The notes under the pieces were generated by a model that saw only the letters and a list, made by a program, of their open reading frames with translations, did not search any database and was not told the DNA's origin. The position numbers and the translations under genes were made by a program. From Geothrix paludis (GTDB taxonomy: Bacteria > Acidobacteriota > Holophagae > Holophagales > Holophagaceae), in the NCBI RefSeq assembly GCF_022808815.1, contig NZ_JAKZLC010000004.1:1-64000 (forward strand): a DNA stretch of 64,000 bases, written 5' to 3'. Each line of letters begins with the position of its first letter. Position 1 is the first letter of the stretch. Shown one piece after another: positions 28,030 to 37,652 of the stretch.

Positions 28030-29561
28030 CCCAGCATCCCCTCCAGCTCTGCCATCCCGTGCTGGATCTCGACTTCTAGCCTCTTCAGTTCCGCCATGAT
28101 CTGCTTGGGGCTTTCATGTTCCACGGCCTCATGTACCACTTCCTTGTGGCGGTTGAGGCTTAAGTCGTACCCCTTGGCTGCGAGTTCGGCCTTAGGCACG
28201 CAAAAACTCTGGGCCGTGCGGTCCCGTTCCCTCTCGGTGGTGGTCCGCTGAATCCAGCGAGTGAGGACATCAGGCAAGTTGTTTTTGGTGTGCTCCGCCT
28301 CGGTAAGACCTGTGGCCAAGGCGCCCAGCTTCTCCTCGTCAAGCAGCGGATTTCGCTTATCGTCCAGGCTCCAGCCATCGGCCTGCATATCGTAGAACCA
28401 GACGTGATCCGTGCCGCCACTGTTGGTCTTGGTGAAGATGAGGATGCCGCAGGAGACGCCCGCGTAGGGCCGAAAAACGCCGCCGGGAAGGCTAATGACA
28501 GCTTCTAGCTTCTGGTCCTCCACCAGCATCCGCCTCAATTCCTTGTGGGCCTTGCTGCTGCCGAAGAGCACGCCATCGGGCACGATGACAGCCGCCCGCC
28601 CACCGGGCTTGAGCAGGCGCAGGAAGAGGGCCAGGAAGAGCAGCTCGGTCTTCTTGGTCTTCACGATGGCCAGCAGGTCCTTGGCGGTGCCCTCGTAGTC
28701 CAGGCTTCCTGCAAAGGGTGGATTGGCCAGCACCAGGGTGTATTTTTCGTCCTCCCCCGCGTGATCCTGGCTGAGGCTGTCCCGGTAGACCACCTCGGGG
28801 TTCTCCACGCCATGGAGCAGCAGGTTCATGCTGCCGATGCGCAGCATCGTGTTATCGAAATCGAAGCCGTGGAAGAGCTTGTGGTGGAAGTGCTCTCGGA
28901 GCTCCGGATCCCGCAGGATCTCGGGATGGCGCTGTCGCAGGTATTCGCCCACCGCCACCAGGAAACCGCAGGTACCCGCCGCCGGATCGCATACGAGGTC
29001 CGTGGGCTTGGGCTCCATCAACTCCACCATGAGCTGGATGATGTGGCGCGGCGTACGAAACTGGCCGTTCTGCCCGGCGGTGGCAATCTTGCCGAGCATG
29101 TATTCGTAGAGGTCGCCCTTGGTATCCCGGTCCTCCATGGGCACCTTGTCAATCATGTCCACCACCTTGGCCAGCAGATCGGCCTTGGGGATGGTGAATC
29201 GGGCGTCCTTCATGTGGTGGGCATAGGTGCTTTCGTCGCCACCGATCCTTTGCAGGAACGGGAAGACATGATCAGCCACCACGCTAAACATCTCCCGCGC
29301 TTCAAAATTCTTGAATCGCGACCAGCGCAGATCCGCAAAGGGGCGCCCCTTAGGGTCGTTGTCATCCGGGAAGATGCTCCGCTCCATGGGCTTACCAAAA
29401 CGGTTGGCCTTGAGCTCCTCCACCGTGTGCAGATCGTCCAGCCGCCGTAGGAAGAGCAGGTAGGTAATCTGCTCGATGACCTCCAGGGGGTTGCTGATTC
29501 CACCCGTCCAGAAGGCGTTCCAAATGGCATCGACTTGGTTGCGGATCTCGCCTGTGAGCAC
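28026..29561 (-). CDS. hsdM: type I restriction adenine methyltransferase subunit M
   Basis: N6-adenine methyltransferase subunit that protects host DNA and forms the core of the restriction complex. The 511-residue product has an N-terminal HsdM_N domain, the SAM-binding CDPAAGTCGFLV and catalytic NPPF in LANPPFAGS. I place the start at GTG 29561: it begins the conserved LTGEIRNQVDAIWNAF and has GGAG seven bases upstream. The frame is open 41 codons further with no conserved sequence. It is first gene of the seven-gene leftward operon. Confidence 0.94.
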   Translation of the reverse strand: MLTGEIRNQVDAIWNAFWTGGISNPLEVIEQITYLLFLRRLDDLHTVEELKANRFGKPMERSIFPDDNDPKGRPFADLRWSRFKNFEAREMFSVVADHVFPFLQRIGGDESTYAHHMKDARFTIPKADLLAKVVDMIDKVPMEDRDTKGDLYEYMLGKIATAGQNGQFRTPRHIIQLMVELMEPKPTDLVCDPAAGTCGFLVAVGEYLRQRHPEILRDPELREHFHHKLFHGFDFDNTMLRIGSMNLLLHGVENPEVVYRDSLSQDHAGEDEKYTLVLANPPFAGSLDYEGTAKDLLAIVKTKKTELLFLALFLRLLKPGGRAAVIVPDGVLFGSSKAHKELRRMLVEDQKLEAVISLPGGVFRPYAGVSCGILIFTKTNSGGTDHVWFYDMQADGWSLDDKRNPLLDEEKLGALATGLTEAEHTKNNLPDVLTRWIQRTTTERERDRTAQSFCVPKAELAAKGYDLSLNRHKEVVHEAVEHESPKQIMAELKRLEVEIQHGMAELEGMLG

Positions 29562-29733
29562 AATCAACTCCAGATCTATCCCTAGCAAAGGCAAGAGGTA
29601 TTCAGCATATTCCCATGGTTCATCCCTTTTCGGTTGGTATCCTCTGCAGCAAGAACCGACACCAGTGGACATGGGGGGGATCACCCAGGCCTTGGTTTCA
29701 CGACATCACATCAGAGAGACTCAAGGAATGCCA

Positions 29734-31638
29734 ATGCCTACGGACCAATTAGGCCATCTATCTTCCACCGTTCCGGGAGATGCTTGGCACGCCTCTTGGT
29801 CCTATGTCCGTCTACTGTTGCTCCAACCGCAGGTCAGAGTCGAAGGACTATGGAAGCTCGGGGACAAGTTCTACGCTGTGTGCCCGGATCTCCCCAGGGG
29901 GCTGTTGGCGAAAAATGGCGACCCGCTAGACACCTGGTTCAAAGACAACAAAGCCATAACCTGCCCGATCAGCCTCGCAGCCTCCATTCCAGAAGGTGGG
30001 TTGAAGATCCTAGAGCAACAAGCCGCAGACTTGGCGATGCTCCGGGGGACTCCGCTAACAATTCATGATGTAAATGTGCAGTTGGCAATCCTCTTGCCGA
30101 AGAGTTTTCCTGATTTCACCTTTGACGACCTGCCACCTGAAAAAGGCTTTGTGTTTGTCTCAAGGGAACTGACACACGAAGAAACATCGGTAATCCATGG
30201 GACCTTGAAACCCTTTTTAGTTGGTCTCCCACTCCGTGTTGAAGTGGTGGTCGCACCGAACCGCTTCGTTAGTGCTGAGGCTGCTGTCCCCGAAATCCCT
30301 TCTTCCAATGGGCTCAACCTGCTCCCGGCACGGTGGCTGAATCCAACTACTCCAATACCCATCCGCCAGGCAGTAGAGGAGGACGACGATTTTTGGGCTT
30401 CTCGCCATGTTGAGATTCTCAGTGGGCCGTCAGCCGACCCGAAGGATTGGTTAGGTAATGGAATTCCAATAGATGGGTCGAGGTGCTTAATTGATGCGTC
30501 AGTATTGCCCCCGCGCAATATCCGAACCAGCTTGGCCCTGTTCCGCTATGTCACGCTCGTAGCCCCACTCAGAGACCACCACGATATTGCACTGAAGGGA
30601 TTGGCAATCAGCGAAAGTGACCTCATTGAACTAGCTCATCGCGGCCGAATTCAGGTTCTGTTTCCACAGCCTATAAATCGCTACTCCACTGGCTTCCTGG
30701 AGAGACTATTCGAACTGGACAGCAGGCCATACATCCTGTCAAGGCGTCTCGCTGCGGCCACGGTAGCAGACGCCCGAAGGCGAATGCCATTGCTTTACCC
30801 TCCTGTTGGAGTAGCTGAAAGAAGAATCTTATTAGAATTACTCCAAATGGTTCAAGACAACGCTCCGGCACCATGGCGAGAAGGGCTGATTACTGGACTT
30901 GGGGAATCCTGGACATCCGCCGAATACGCCCTGCACTCCAAGGGGGCTATGGCGACCTCCCTGAATGGATTCGGACGAATCCTAGGCGAGATGGTTCGGA
31001 GAGAGACTGGGAAGGACTTACTGCTGGAGCTTCTCTTCTCCTCCATGCCCGTCGAGTGGGCAGGGGCTTTGGGTGCCACGATCATGCCGGTAGGGCTGGA
31101 GAATGAAGGTCCACAAAAGATGGCGGAGTTTTGTGCCAGCGCATACTCGGGCGCGGTCACTGGCACTCAGCTGGCTTCCATCGGAACTGTCGAAGCAGTG
31201 TTGGAAGAGGTGCTTGCGCTGGAGGGCGATGCCCCAGTTCGAGAATTAGATACAGCATTTAGTCCCCGGGATATCTCGCAACTGAACGATCTGGTCTATG
31301 GAATCGTGAGAGGTAATTTGACTGGCCAGGACCTTAGAAAGGCGGTTCGAGATTTGAACGACAAGGTCAGGTATTACAACTCCAGCACTAAACGGGTGGC
31401 ATGGCTAAACCTCATGGCTCCGACGGGGGCTCTCGCAACGTACGCACTGACGGGAAATCCAGGGGGCGCGACGTTCGTTGGACTGGGGTCCTGGCTGTTG
31501 GGACTGATGGTGAAGGATCTCGACGCAAGTCGGCATCCTTGTGGTGGGCTTATCGATTGGGTCCGTAGTGTCAACGCCCGTACTACTCCAGATGTCGTTC
31601 TAGTGAGTCGGCTAAAGAAAGCCATTAAGGAAGGGTGA
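29734..31638 (+). CDS. unknown 634-residue protein divergent from the hsd operon
   Basis: I do not recognise this family. It starts at ATG 29734, with AAGGA six bases upstream. The sequence is globular, without clear nucleotide-binding or nuclease motifs. One moderately hydrophobic glycine-rich segment lies near the C-terminus (about residues 557-592), followed by a basic tail. It shares a 170-bp divergent control region with hsdM, so it may be expressed with the restriction operon. A defence, immunity or sensor role is suggested only by position. Confidence 0.6.
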   Translation: MPTDQLGHLSSTVPGDAWHASWSYVRLLLLQPQVRVEGLWKLGDKFYAVCPDLPRGLLAKNGDPLDTWFKDNKAITCPISLAASIPEGGLKILEQQAADLAMLRGTPLTIHDVNVQLAILLPKSFPDFTFDDLPPEKGFVFVSRELTHEETSVIHGTLKPFLVGLPLRVEVVVAPNRFVSAEAAVPEIPSSNGLNLLPARWLNPTTPIPIRQAVEEDDDFWASRHVEILSGPSADPKDWLGNGIPIDGSRCLIDASVLPPRNIRTSLALFRYVTLVAPLRDHHDIALKGLAISESDLIELAHRGRIQVLFPQPINRYSTGFLERLFELDSRPYILSRRLAAATVADARRRMPLLYPPVGVAERRILLELLQMVQDNAPAPWREGLITGLGESWTSAEYALHSKGAMATSLNGFGRILGEMVRRETGKDLLLELLFSSMPVEWAGALGATIMPVGLENEGPQKMAEFCASAYSGAVTGTQLASIGTVEAVLEEVLALEGDAPVRELDTAFSPRDISQLNDLVYGIVRGNLTGQDLRKAVRDLNDKVRYYNSSTKRVAWLNLMAPTGALATYALTGNPGGATFVGLGSWLLGLMVKDLDASRHPCGGLIDWVRSVNARTTPDVVLVSRLKKAIKEG

Positions 31639-31739
31639 TGGCCTCCTTCCGAGGCACTGTGCCATAGGTCTTGAGGGCTTCTAGCAACCACCTTTCTTCG
31701 GGAAACCGGCATCTGGCTACTTGTTAAGCAAGCTGGTCA

Positions 31740-32435
31740 TCACCTATCCCACCCATCTGCGGCACGGAAGCTGTGCCAAGTGTCGCGACCGATGACCATG
31801 TGATCCACCAGAGGCACCCCCAGACTCTCGCCAGCAGCACGCATGCGGTTCGTGAGCAGTATGTCTTCACGGGACGGTGTGGGATCCCCAGAAGGATGGT
31901 TGTGCCAAGCCAGGGCCGAGGTGGCACCAAACCGGAGTGCCTCTCGGAAGAACTCCCGCGGGCTGATGAGGCAGGCGGTGGCGGTGCCGTGAGCCAGGAT
32001 CCGGTCGGCGATTAGATCTCCCTTCGCATTGAGGGCCAGCATCCCAAAGCGTTCCTCAGTCCAGCCCTGGATCTTGGGCAACAAATAGGTGCCTGCGGCG
32101 CGGGGGGAAGAGATTCTTGGGCGCTCGAAGCTGCGGGTGGATCGTCGCTGCACTTCCTGGAGCACCGCGAAGCGGGCCATCTCACCCTTCGTGAGCCCGA
32201 TGGTCTGGAGTTCGGCAGGCCCCAGGGCCACCAAGCGCCCCAGGCTCTCGACCTGGCGGAGGATCTCCTCGGCACGTCCAGGGCGGGCGCGATTCAGCAT
32301 GGCCTCGATGATCTGGGCATCGGAGAGAGCTTCCGGCCCATAGAGAGCCACGGTTTCGGAGACAGGAAAGTTCCGAATTTGTGCAGGAACGCTCGCGTTC
32401 GGCTGATCGAAGAGGGGAAGGTTGGAAGAGGTCAT
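31740..32435 (-). CDS. radC: RadC-family JAB/MPN domain protein
   Basis: A 231-residue protein with an N-terminal helix-hairpin-helix-like part (about 30-95) and a C-terminal JAMM metal-binding domain, HNHPSGDPTPS followed by ED. Despite the name, a repair role is unproven; relatives are frequent on mobile elements. The ATG at 32435 has GGAGA nine bases upstream. A hairpin (CGTGCCC/GGGCACG, 32446-32468) lies just before the ribosome site. Confidence 0.88.
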   Translation of the reverse strand: MTSSNLPLFDQPNASVPAQIRNFPVSETVALYGPEALSDAQIIEAMLNRARPGRAEEILRQVESLGRLVALGPAELQTIGLTKGEMARFAVLQEVQRRSTRSFERPRISSPRAAGTYLLPKIQGWTEERFGMLALNAKGDLIADRILAHGTATACLISPREFFREALRFGATSALAWHNHPSGDPTPSREDILLTNRMRAAGESLGVPLVDHMVIGRDTWHSFRAADGWDR

Positions 32436-32499
32436 GGCGTTTCTCCGTGCCCACCGGGTCGGGGCACGAAACGCCGGGGTCCCCCGCTCCCCAGGCCTG

Positions 32500-32595
32500 G
32501 ACCGGGAACGAACCGGGTAACGCAGTGAACCGGGCAGAGAGCGGGTAGGGCCGCTGTGGCGCGGGATCAGGACAACCGGCAGTGCCTGAACCGGA
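32500..32595. repeat. cluster of AACCGG direct repeats upstream of radC
   Basis: AACCGG or ACCGGG occurs five times within 95 bp (32501, 32511, 32528, 32574, 32589), the middle copies as GAACCGGG. No gene is predicted in 32436-32729. The arrangement is iteron-like but irregular in spacing. Confidence 0.45.
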
Positions 32596-32729
32596 GATGG
32601 GCATGCAAAGCCGTGAGTCCATGCCTCCGACTCGAATATCGCCAAGTGCCACAAGAGCTGTTTACCCAAATATCAGGATCTGAATGAACCCGCTTCGCCA
32701 TGGTCGGTGGGCCTGTGAGCTTCTGGCTG

Positions 32730-33455
32730 CTACTCCAGGCAAGGGCTCGTCTTCGTCCCATTTGATACTGGGTGATCGTCGTCGGTTGGCCCAGACTGTT
32801 GAAGGGCCATGACAAAGGCTTCCATCTTCGAGCCCAACTCGTCGAGCCATCGACTGATTGCCCGATAGGAACACCAGAACAGCTTTGGATGTCCGTGCCT
32901 TCCCACCAGCCGGATACCGAACCCGAAGATCTTCCGCCGATAAGGATTCTTGCAGCTGATCAGCGAAAAGCATTGGCCCATGCGAAGGTCGAAAAGGTCA
33001 TCCAAGAATTCCAACTGTCCCATGCCGGCGGCGACCTTTTCCTCATCAATGTACAGGCGCCCCTTTCGCGCAGATGTGACCTCTGACCATCTCGATTCAG
33101 AAGGGAAAAAGCCCGGTTCCGCGCCAATCCGGTGCCGGGCCATCCATCCGATACGCAGGGGCCGAAGCGAAGACAAATAAGCGTCCAGGATTTCCTGCCC
33201 TAGGCCCTCAAGGAGGGTTGGCAGTTTCTCGTGAGGAATTTTCAGAATGGTTTCATGGACCTCTGGTTCACCTTTCACCCGTCGGGTGCGATGGACATCC
33301 ATGACCTTAGTCGCCGGACCAAAGTGGAAGGTGTAGTGGTTGTGCGAATTCTTGGGGTTGAAGGTGATCTTGTCGCCGAGGAAGGCCAGAACGGCATCGC
33401 CCAGATCGAGCTTCTTCATGCCATGAGGTAGTGGTGAATCGCCGTTTGTTGCCAT
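32730..33455 (-). CDS. hypothetical protein (241 residues)
   Basis: Family not recognised. The product is soluble, without signal peptide, moderately basic, with a Phe/His-rich segment (HNHYTFHFG) near residue 40. The start at 33455 (MATNGDS) has GAGGGGAC before it; the frame is open upstream but carries no conserved sequence. It lies on the island between radC and the mobilisation genes. Confidence 0.6.
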   Translation of the reverse strand: MATNGDSPLPHGMKKLDLGDAVLAFLGDKITFNPKNSHNHYTFHFGPATKVMDVHRTRRVKGEPEVHETILKIPHEKLPTLLEGLGQEILDAYLSSLRPLRIGWMARHRIGAEPGFFPSESRWSEVTSARKGRLYIDEEKVAAGMGQLEFLDDLFDLRMGQCFSLISCKNPYRRKIFGFGIRLVGRHGHPKLFWCSYRAISRWLDELGSKMEAFVMALQQSGPTDDDHPVSNGTKTSPCLE

Positions 33456-33715
33456 ACGGTCCCCTCTGCCTTTCCAGCTCGCAAGTGGAAGAAGTCTCTT
33501 CGTGATGTTGGACCTCGTCACCATTACACGCAATTCGGAGTGTTGCGTGTATGTGTCGTGGCCATTCTCTCGGCATGCCATGGGAGGCCATTCCCCAGCA
33601 GAGCGGAAGCCGAGGCCTAGCCGCCCCGGGGCGCGCGAAGAGAAGCGCAGCCCAGGCCAACACGACATGCAGATGTGGAGCCCCTGGCCCTAACCACTTT
33701 CGCGCATGCAGCGGA
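33456..33715. other. intergenic region between cargo and mobilisation module
   Basis: No supported gene. Short frames on both strands lack ribosome sites. Confidence 0.35.
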
Positions 33716-33746
33716 AAGCGCACGGGAGCATGGCCTCCGTGCGCTC
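33716..33746 (-). terminator. terminator of the mobilisation operon
   Basis: Stem AGCGCACGG/CCGTGCGCT with a short interior bulge lies 35 bp after the last stop of the leftward operon. A TTTCC run follows on the minus strand. Confidence 0.6.
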
Positions 33747-33780
33747 CACCACCACAAATACACGCTCTCAAGCCCCATCC

Positions 33781-34248
33781 TTAGCTGCCGAAGTCTCTCG
33801 GGGACCGGGTGGCGGTGCATTCGCCCACGCCTGGGAAGAAGTAATCGACCACCTCCCGTGCCTCATCCCTATTCGAATCCTCGGGGTCCCTCAGCAAGGC
33901 GGCACGAACGACCGGAGGGATTTCGCCCTCCTCCAAGCCTGGGAGCACCACCCGGAGCATGTCCGCCGGGGCCATCCCGACCTCCATGAGTGCATGTGCC
34001 ACATCTCCCCACCCGGCCGAGACCTCATCCCGGAGGTGCCGGACGATTTCCTCGTACGGGAAGCCGTGCTGCTTCCACTCCCGGGCCTCCTCGGCCCAGG
34101 CCTGATGTTCCCGGAGAACCGCGGATATCACCTCCTCGTCGAGGCCCTCGCCCCGAAGATCCACGACGATGTCAGCCCAACCTTCCTGGCTGGCAAGGCT
34201 GTCCTCCACCAGGCCCCGCGCGTAAGAAACCCATCCCTGATCGCTCAC
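33781..34248 (-). CDS. hypothetical protein coupled to the mobilisation operon
   Basis: A 155-residue acidic, helical protein of unknown family, with repeated EE/RE helices and no membrane segment. The start is GTG 34248, which overlaps the stop of the coupling-protein gene (GTGA); this makes translational coupling likely and rules out the longer GC-rich open frame upstream. Its place after the coupling protein suggests a mobilisation accessory role. Confidence 0.65.
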   Translation of the reverse strand: MSDQGWVSYARGLVEDSLASQEGWADIVVDLRGEGLDEEVISAVLREHQAWAEEAREWKQHGFPYEEIVRHLRDEVSAGWGDVAHALMEVGMAPADMLRVVLPGLEEGEIPPVVRAALLRDPEDSNRDEAREVVDYFFPGVGECTATRSPRDFGS

Positions 34249-36101
34249 AGCCAGTCCTCCCCCGCCGGGAGCACGAGCACCTCGGGAGCGACCGAAGGAG
34301 CCACGAGGCCAGCCGGGATCTGGATCGATTCCGGCTTCCAGTCCGGCGGCGTGACGGCCTGAATGGCAGCCTTCGCCAGGGCCTCGGCCTCCTCCCAGGG
34401 ATCCACGGCCACCACCGGCACCCCCAGGGGCGGGCGGGTCACGGTCAGGCTCAGGGGCAGCCAGTAGGTGAACCCGTGGGACCGGGCCAGCGCCGCCCGC
34501 TCCTCGGACCAGCGCCCCCAGGCATCCACAGGCATCAGGTCGGCCTCCTTCTCCGTCGGTTGGGCGTTCTTGTTGACCGGGGGGATGCGGCGGGTCCACT
34601 TGCCCAGAACCCGGCTCAGCTTCTCCCGGAGATCGTCCTCCATGTTCCGGGCCAGCCAGATCTTGGTGCCGAACCCCTGGAGCACCGCCTGCCAGTTCCT
34701 GGGGTAGACATCCTGGAGCAGCCCCATGTTCTGGATGCCCGCCACGATGGACACGCCCTTGGAGCGCAGGAGCACCAGGGCCCGCTCGATGTTCGGGAGC
34801 CGCCCGCAGTCCCCGAACTCGTCCAGCAGGAGGATGATCGGTGAGGCGCCCTCGGCCCGGTTCCGGAGGCGACCGAAGATCATGCCCCAGAAGCAGTGGA
34901 CCGGCACCCGCAGGGCATCGGACATCTCGCAGTTCATGACATACCCGCCCCGGCGGATGAAGTCGTCGATGGTGACGGTGCTGGGACCCTCGGTGATGGC
35001 GCTGATGCGCTCGGTCTCCCAGCGACTCAGGGAGACCACCAGATCCTGGAGCACCGGCACCTGGCTCTTGGGCTCGGACATCGCATCCCGGTAGATGGGA
35101 TCCAGACCATCAAGGAACGGCTCCAGTCGGCTCTCCCTCAGCGTCCGGGCGATCTCCTGGATGCTGGACCAGCGGCGGGAAGCCAGAATCGCCCCAAAGA
35201 CCGCCCGGGCCATGTCCCGGACCCACGGGTTCGCATCGTGGGGGTTGCTGGGAAAGAGGTAGTCCACCAGCAGATCCCGGTCCTCCTTCGAGCGGATCTC
35301 CTCCATGGGATTCCAGACACCCGAACGAGTCTCATGGCCCCGAACATCCAACCCCCAGAGGCAGGTGTTGGGGAAGGTGTCCCGGAAGGGCAGCTCGGCT
35401 TTCGAGTCCTGGTAGATCCAGGGGCACAGGGCCGAATGCTGGATATGCCCGAAGACGGTTGTGGTTTTCCCCGAGCCCTGGACCCCGAAGACGAAGAGAT
35501 GGCGGCTGAGGGTTTCCCAGGTGAGGGAGACCAGGGTCAGGAAGCCCTTGAACCGCTGCCGCAGCACCAGCGTCCAGCGCGATGCCAGGGTGGGAGCACG
35601 GAATCCGAGCAGTTCGGCCGTGGGCCTGCCGTCACCCTTCCGGCGCCCGTCCTGGACCTCGTAGGGACCGAAGTCCTCAGGGACATCCTTGAACTGGGCC
35701 TCGGCCCTACCTTCGCCTGAGCGAATGTAATTGGGCTTCCGGTCCCAGGTGAGCCAGACCAGGAAGGCCAGGAGCACGAGACCCGCATGAAAGCCAAGGA
35801 ACAGCGCCGCGTTCCGGAAGGCCAACAGGAGGAATTCCTTCTGCTCCAGGGCCAGGAGCATCCCACCCCCGAGGCCGAGGGCCGCCAGGCTCACGGGCAG
35901 GGTCTTCTTCGAGCGACGATGGCGGAGCAACCAGCGGGTCACCCCGTCAAAGCGGTTGTGGAGGAGGGCCAAGGGCTCCTCTTGCTCCACGAGGTACCAG
36001 CGGGTGAAGGACCAGAAGGCCCCAAGGAACCCGAAGGCCAGGAGCAGGTACGCCCCCCAGGCCTTCCAGGCGGAAAGGAAGTGGAAAACAAGGTCCGTCA
36101 T
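34245..36101 (-). CDS. VirD4/TraD-like type IV coupling ATPase
   Basis: Membrane ATPase that would bring the relaxase-DNA complex to a type IV secretion channel. The 618 residues begin with membrane segments at about 12-35 and 68-118. The ATPase domain has Walker A GVQGSGKT (206-213) and Walker B ILLLDEFGD. The ATG overlaps the relaxase stop (ATGA). The presence of a coupling protein without mating-pore genes is typical of some mobilisable elements that borrow a helper's channel. Confidence 0.85.
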   Translation of the reverse strand: MTDLVFHFLSAWKAWGAYLLLAFGFLGAFWSFTRWYLVEQEEPLALLHNRFDGVTRWLLRHRRSKKTLPVSLAALGLGGGMLLALEQKEFLLLAFRNAALFLGFHAGLVLLAFLVWLTWDRKPNYIRSGEGRAEAQFKDVPEDFGPYEVQDGRRKGDGRPTAELLGFRAPTLASRWTLVLRQRFKGFLTLVSLTWETLSRHLFVFGVQGSGKTTTVFGHIQHSALCPWIYQDSKAELPFRDTFPNTCLWGLDVRGHETRSGVWNPMEEIRSKEDRDLLVDYLFPSNPHDANPWVRDMARAVFGAILASRRWSSIQEIARTLRESRLEPFLDGLDPIYRDAMSEPKSQVPVLQDLVVSLSRWETERISAITEGPSTVTIDDFIRRGGYVMNCEMSDALRVPVHCFWGMIFGRLRNRAEGASPIILLLDEFGDCGRLPNIERALVLLRSKGVSIVAGIQNMGLLQDVYPRNWQAVLQGFGTKIWLARNMEDDLREKLSRVLGKWTRRIPPVNKNAQPTEKEADLMPVDAWGRWSEERAALARSHGFTYWLPLSLTVTRPPLGVPVVAVDPWEEAEALAKAAIQAVTPPDWKPESIQIPAGLVAPSVAPEVLVLPAGEDWL

Positions 36102-37651
36102 CGGTCTACCTCCGGGCCGCGGGATGCGGCATGAGCGACGGTGTTCGTGGTTTCGGCCGCCACCTCGGCGACCTTCGAGACGCTCCCCACAGCGGGAAGC
36201 CATCCGATCACTTGCAGGGCCCGCCGCATGGGCTCGGGGAGTTTGGCTGTCAGGCCAGCACTCCGAGCCGCCGTGGCGCCCAGGTCCGTGGCCCCTCCTG
36301 CCAGGGTCCTGCCCAGCGAAAGGGGAGAGAGGGTAACAAGATCCTTGGTGGCGCCTGCCGCCGTCCGGGCCGTCGCTGCGGCCATCTGGACCCCCGCCTG
36401 GATTTCTTGGGGCAGCAGCTCACGCCCACCTGCGGCCAGGGCACGGCCAGCCCCCTTGCCCAGTTCGGCCCCTGCGCGGGTGGCCCCTTGGCCCAACTCT
36501 TTGCCAGCCTGGGCCAGGTCCTGACCCGCTTCCTTTCCGGCCACCTTCAGCGAGGCCCCAGCGGTCGGCAAGGCCGCCACCAGTCCCTTGGCCAGCTTCG
36601 CGGAGGCCTGTCCCACATGGATCCCGCTCCGGGCTGCGGCTTTGGCCACCTCCATGGAGGCCCGGATCGAGGCCTGCGCCGCCTCCTGGACCAGCACCAG
36701 GCCCGCACGGCTGACCTTGCGGAGTGGGGCAGGGACCCCGAGTTCCTTCATGGCCTTGTCCAAAGCCATCCGTCCGACACGACCAGCCACTCGGGCCCCG
36801 CGCTGCACTACGCGACCGCCCTGATCCACGGCCCGGCCCAGACGCGCCTTGGCTACACCAAGCTCCCGGGAGGTCTCCCGCTTCTCCAGGCGACGCAGCG
36901 ACCCGGTGCGGCGATGCTCGATCTGCTCCAACTCTGCTTTGTGCCGCGGGCTGCCGAGCATCCCTCGGGACTCGTAGCGGGCCCGGAGCGCTGCCAGCTC
37001 TGTCAGACAGCGCCGCTCGATGAGCAGTCGAGCCTTCCGCTCGAAGGGGCGTGCGGCTTCGACCTTGCGCCCGGGCTCGGCCCGCTTCACGGCCTCCCGA
37101 CGCTGACGCTCGTTCTCCTTCTGCTCCCGGATGACCCCCTGGAGCCGGACCTTCTCTGCCTTGAACCTCTGATGGGCTTCCCAGTCCCGGATCCTCGGCT
37201 CGTCCCCGAACAACTCCCGATCCCAGTGCTTCTGCAAGGAACCGTGCCGCCCGAGGGTCTGTTCGGGCATGCTTCCGCGCACGGCGATGTGGAAGTGAAA
37301 GCGTCCATCCTGCTCGTGGATGGCGAGGAGATAGGGGCGCCCGTTGGCATAGGCCCTGGCCAGACGATGCCCCGATTCCTCCGCGGCCCGGGAAGGATCC
37401 GACGGATTACGACCCAGGATCGTTCGGCATTCGGACTCGGAGGGAGACACGATGACTTCGTGGTACGAAGCCGTCTTCCCGCCCATGGCCTCAATGGCCT
37501 GGGAAGGGGTGAGATCCTTCCCCTCCATCCCGAGGAGTCGCGCAGAATCCCGGCCTTGCTGGGCCACCAGGTAGTGCGCCCGTCGACTCAAGCTGGGAGG
37601 GGAAGTGCGCCCCCGGAATCCCGGCCGGAAGCCGGGCTTGATGATGGCCAT
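36098..37651 (-). CDS. HUH-type relaxase (MobA/VirD2-like)
   Basis: Nicks the transfer origin and pilots DNA. In the 517 residues the N-terminal 160 form the relaxase domain. The metal-binding histidine motif lies in IHEQDGRFHFHIA (His112, 119, 121), and Tyr27 or Tyr63 is a candidate nucleophile. A coiled, Arg/Lys/Glu-rich region follows, then a long Ala/Gly-rich tail (about 290-500). The start at 37651 is one base after the stop of the RHH gene. Confidence 0.82.
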   Translation of the reverse strand: MAIIKPGFRPGFRGRTSPPSLSRRAHYLVAQQGRDSARLLGMEGKDLTPSQAIEAMGGKTASYHEVIVSPSESECRTILGRNPSDPSRAAEESGHRLARAYANGRPYLLAIHEQDGRFHFHIAVRGSMPEQTLGRHGSLQKHWDRELFGDEPRIRDWEAHQRFKAEKVRLQGVIREQKENERQRREAVKRAEPGRKVEAARPFERKARLLIERRCLTELAALRARYESRGMLGSPRHKAELEQIEHRRTGSLRRLEKRETSRELGVAKARLGRAVDQGGRVVQRGARVAGRVGRMALDKAMKELGVPAPLRKVSRAGLVLVQEAAQASIRASMEVAKAAARSGIHVGQASAKLAKGLVAALPTAGASLKVAGKEAGQDLAQAGKELGQGATRAGAELGKGAGRALAAGGRELLPQEIQAGVQMAAATARTAAGATKDLVTLSPLSLGRTLAGGATDLGATAARSAGLTAKLPEPMRRALQVIGWLPAVGSVSKVAEVAAETTNTVAHAASRGPEVDR

Positions 37652-37652
37652 G

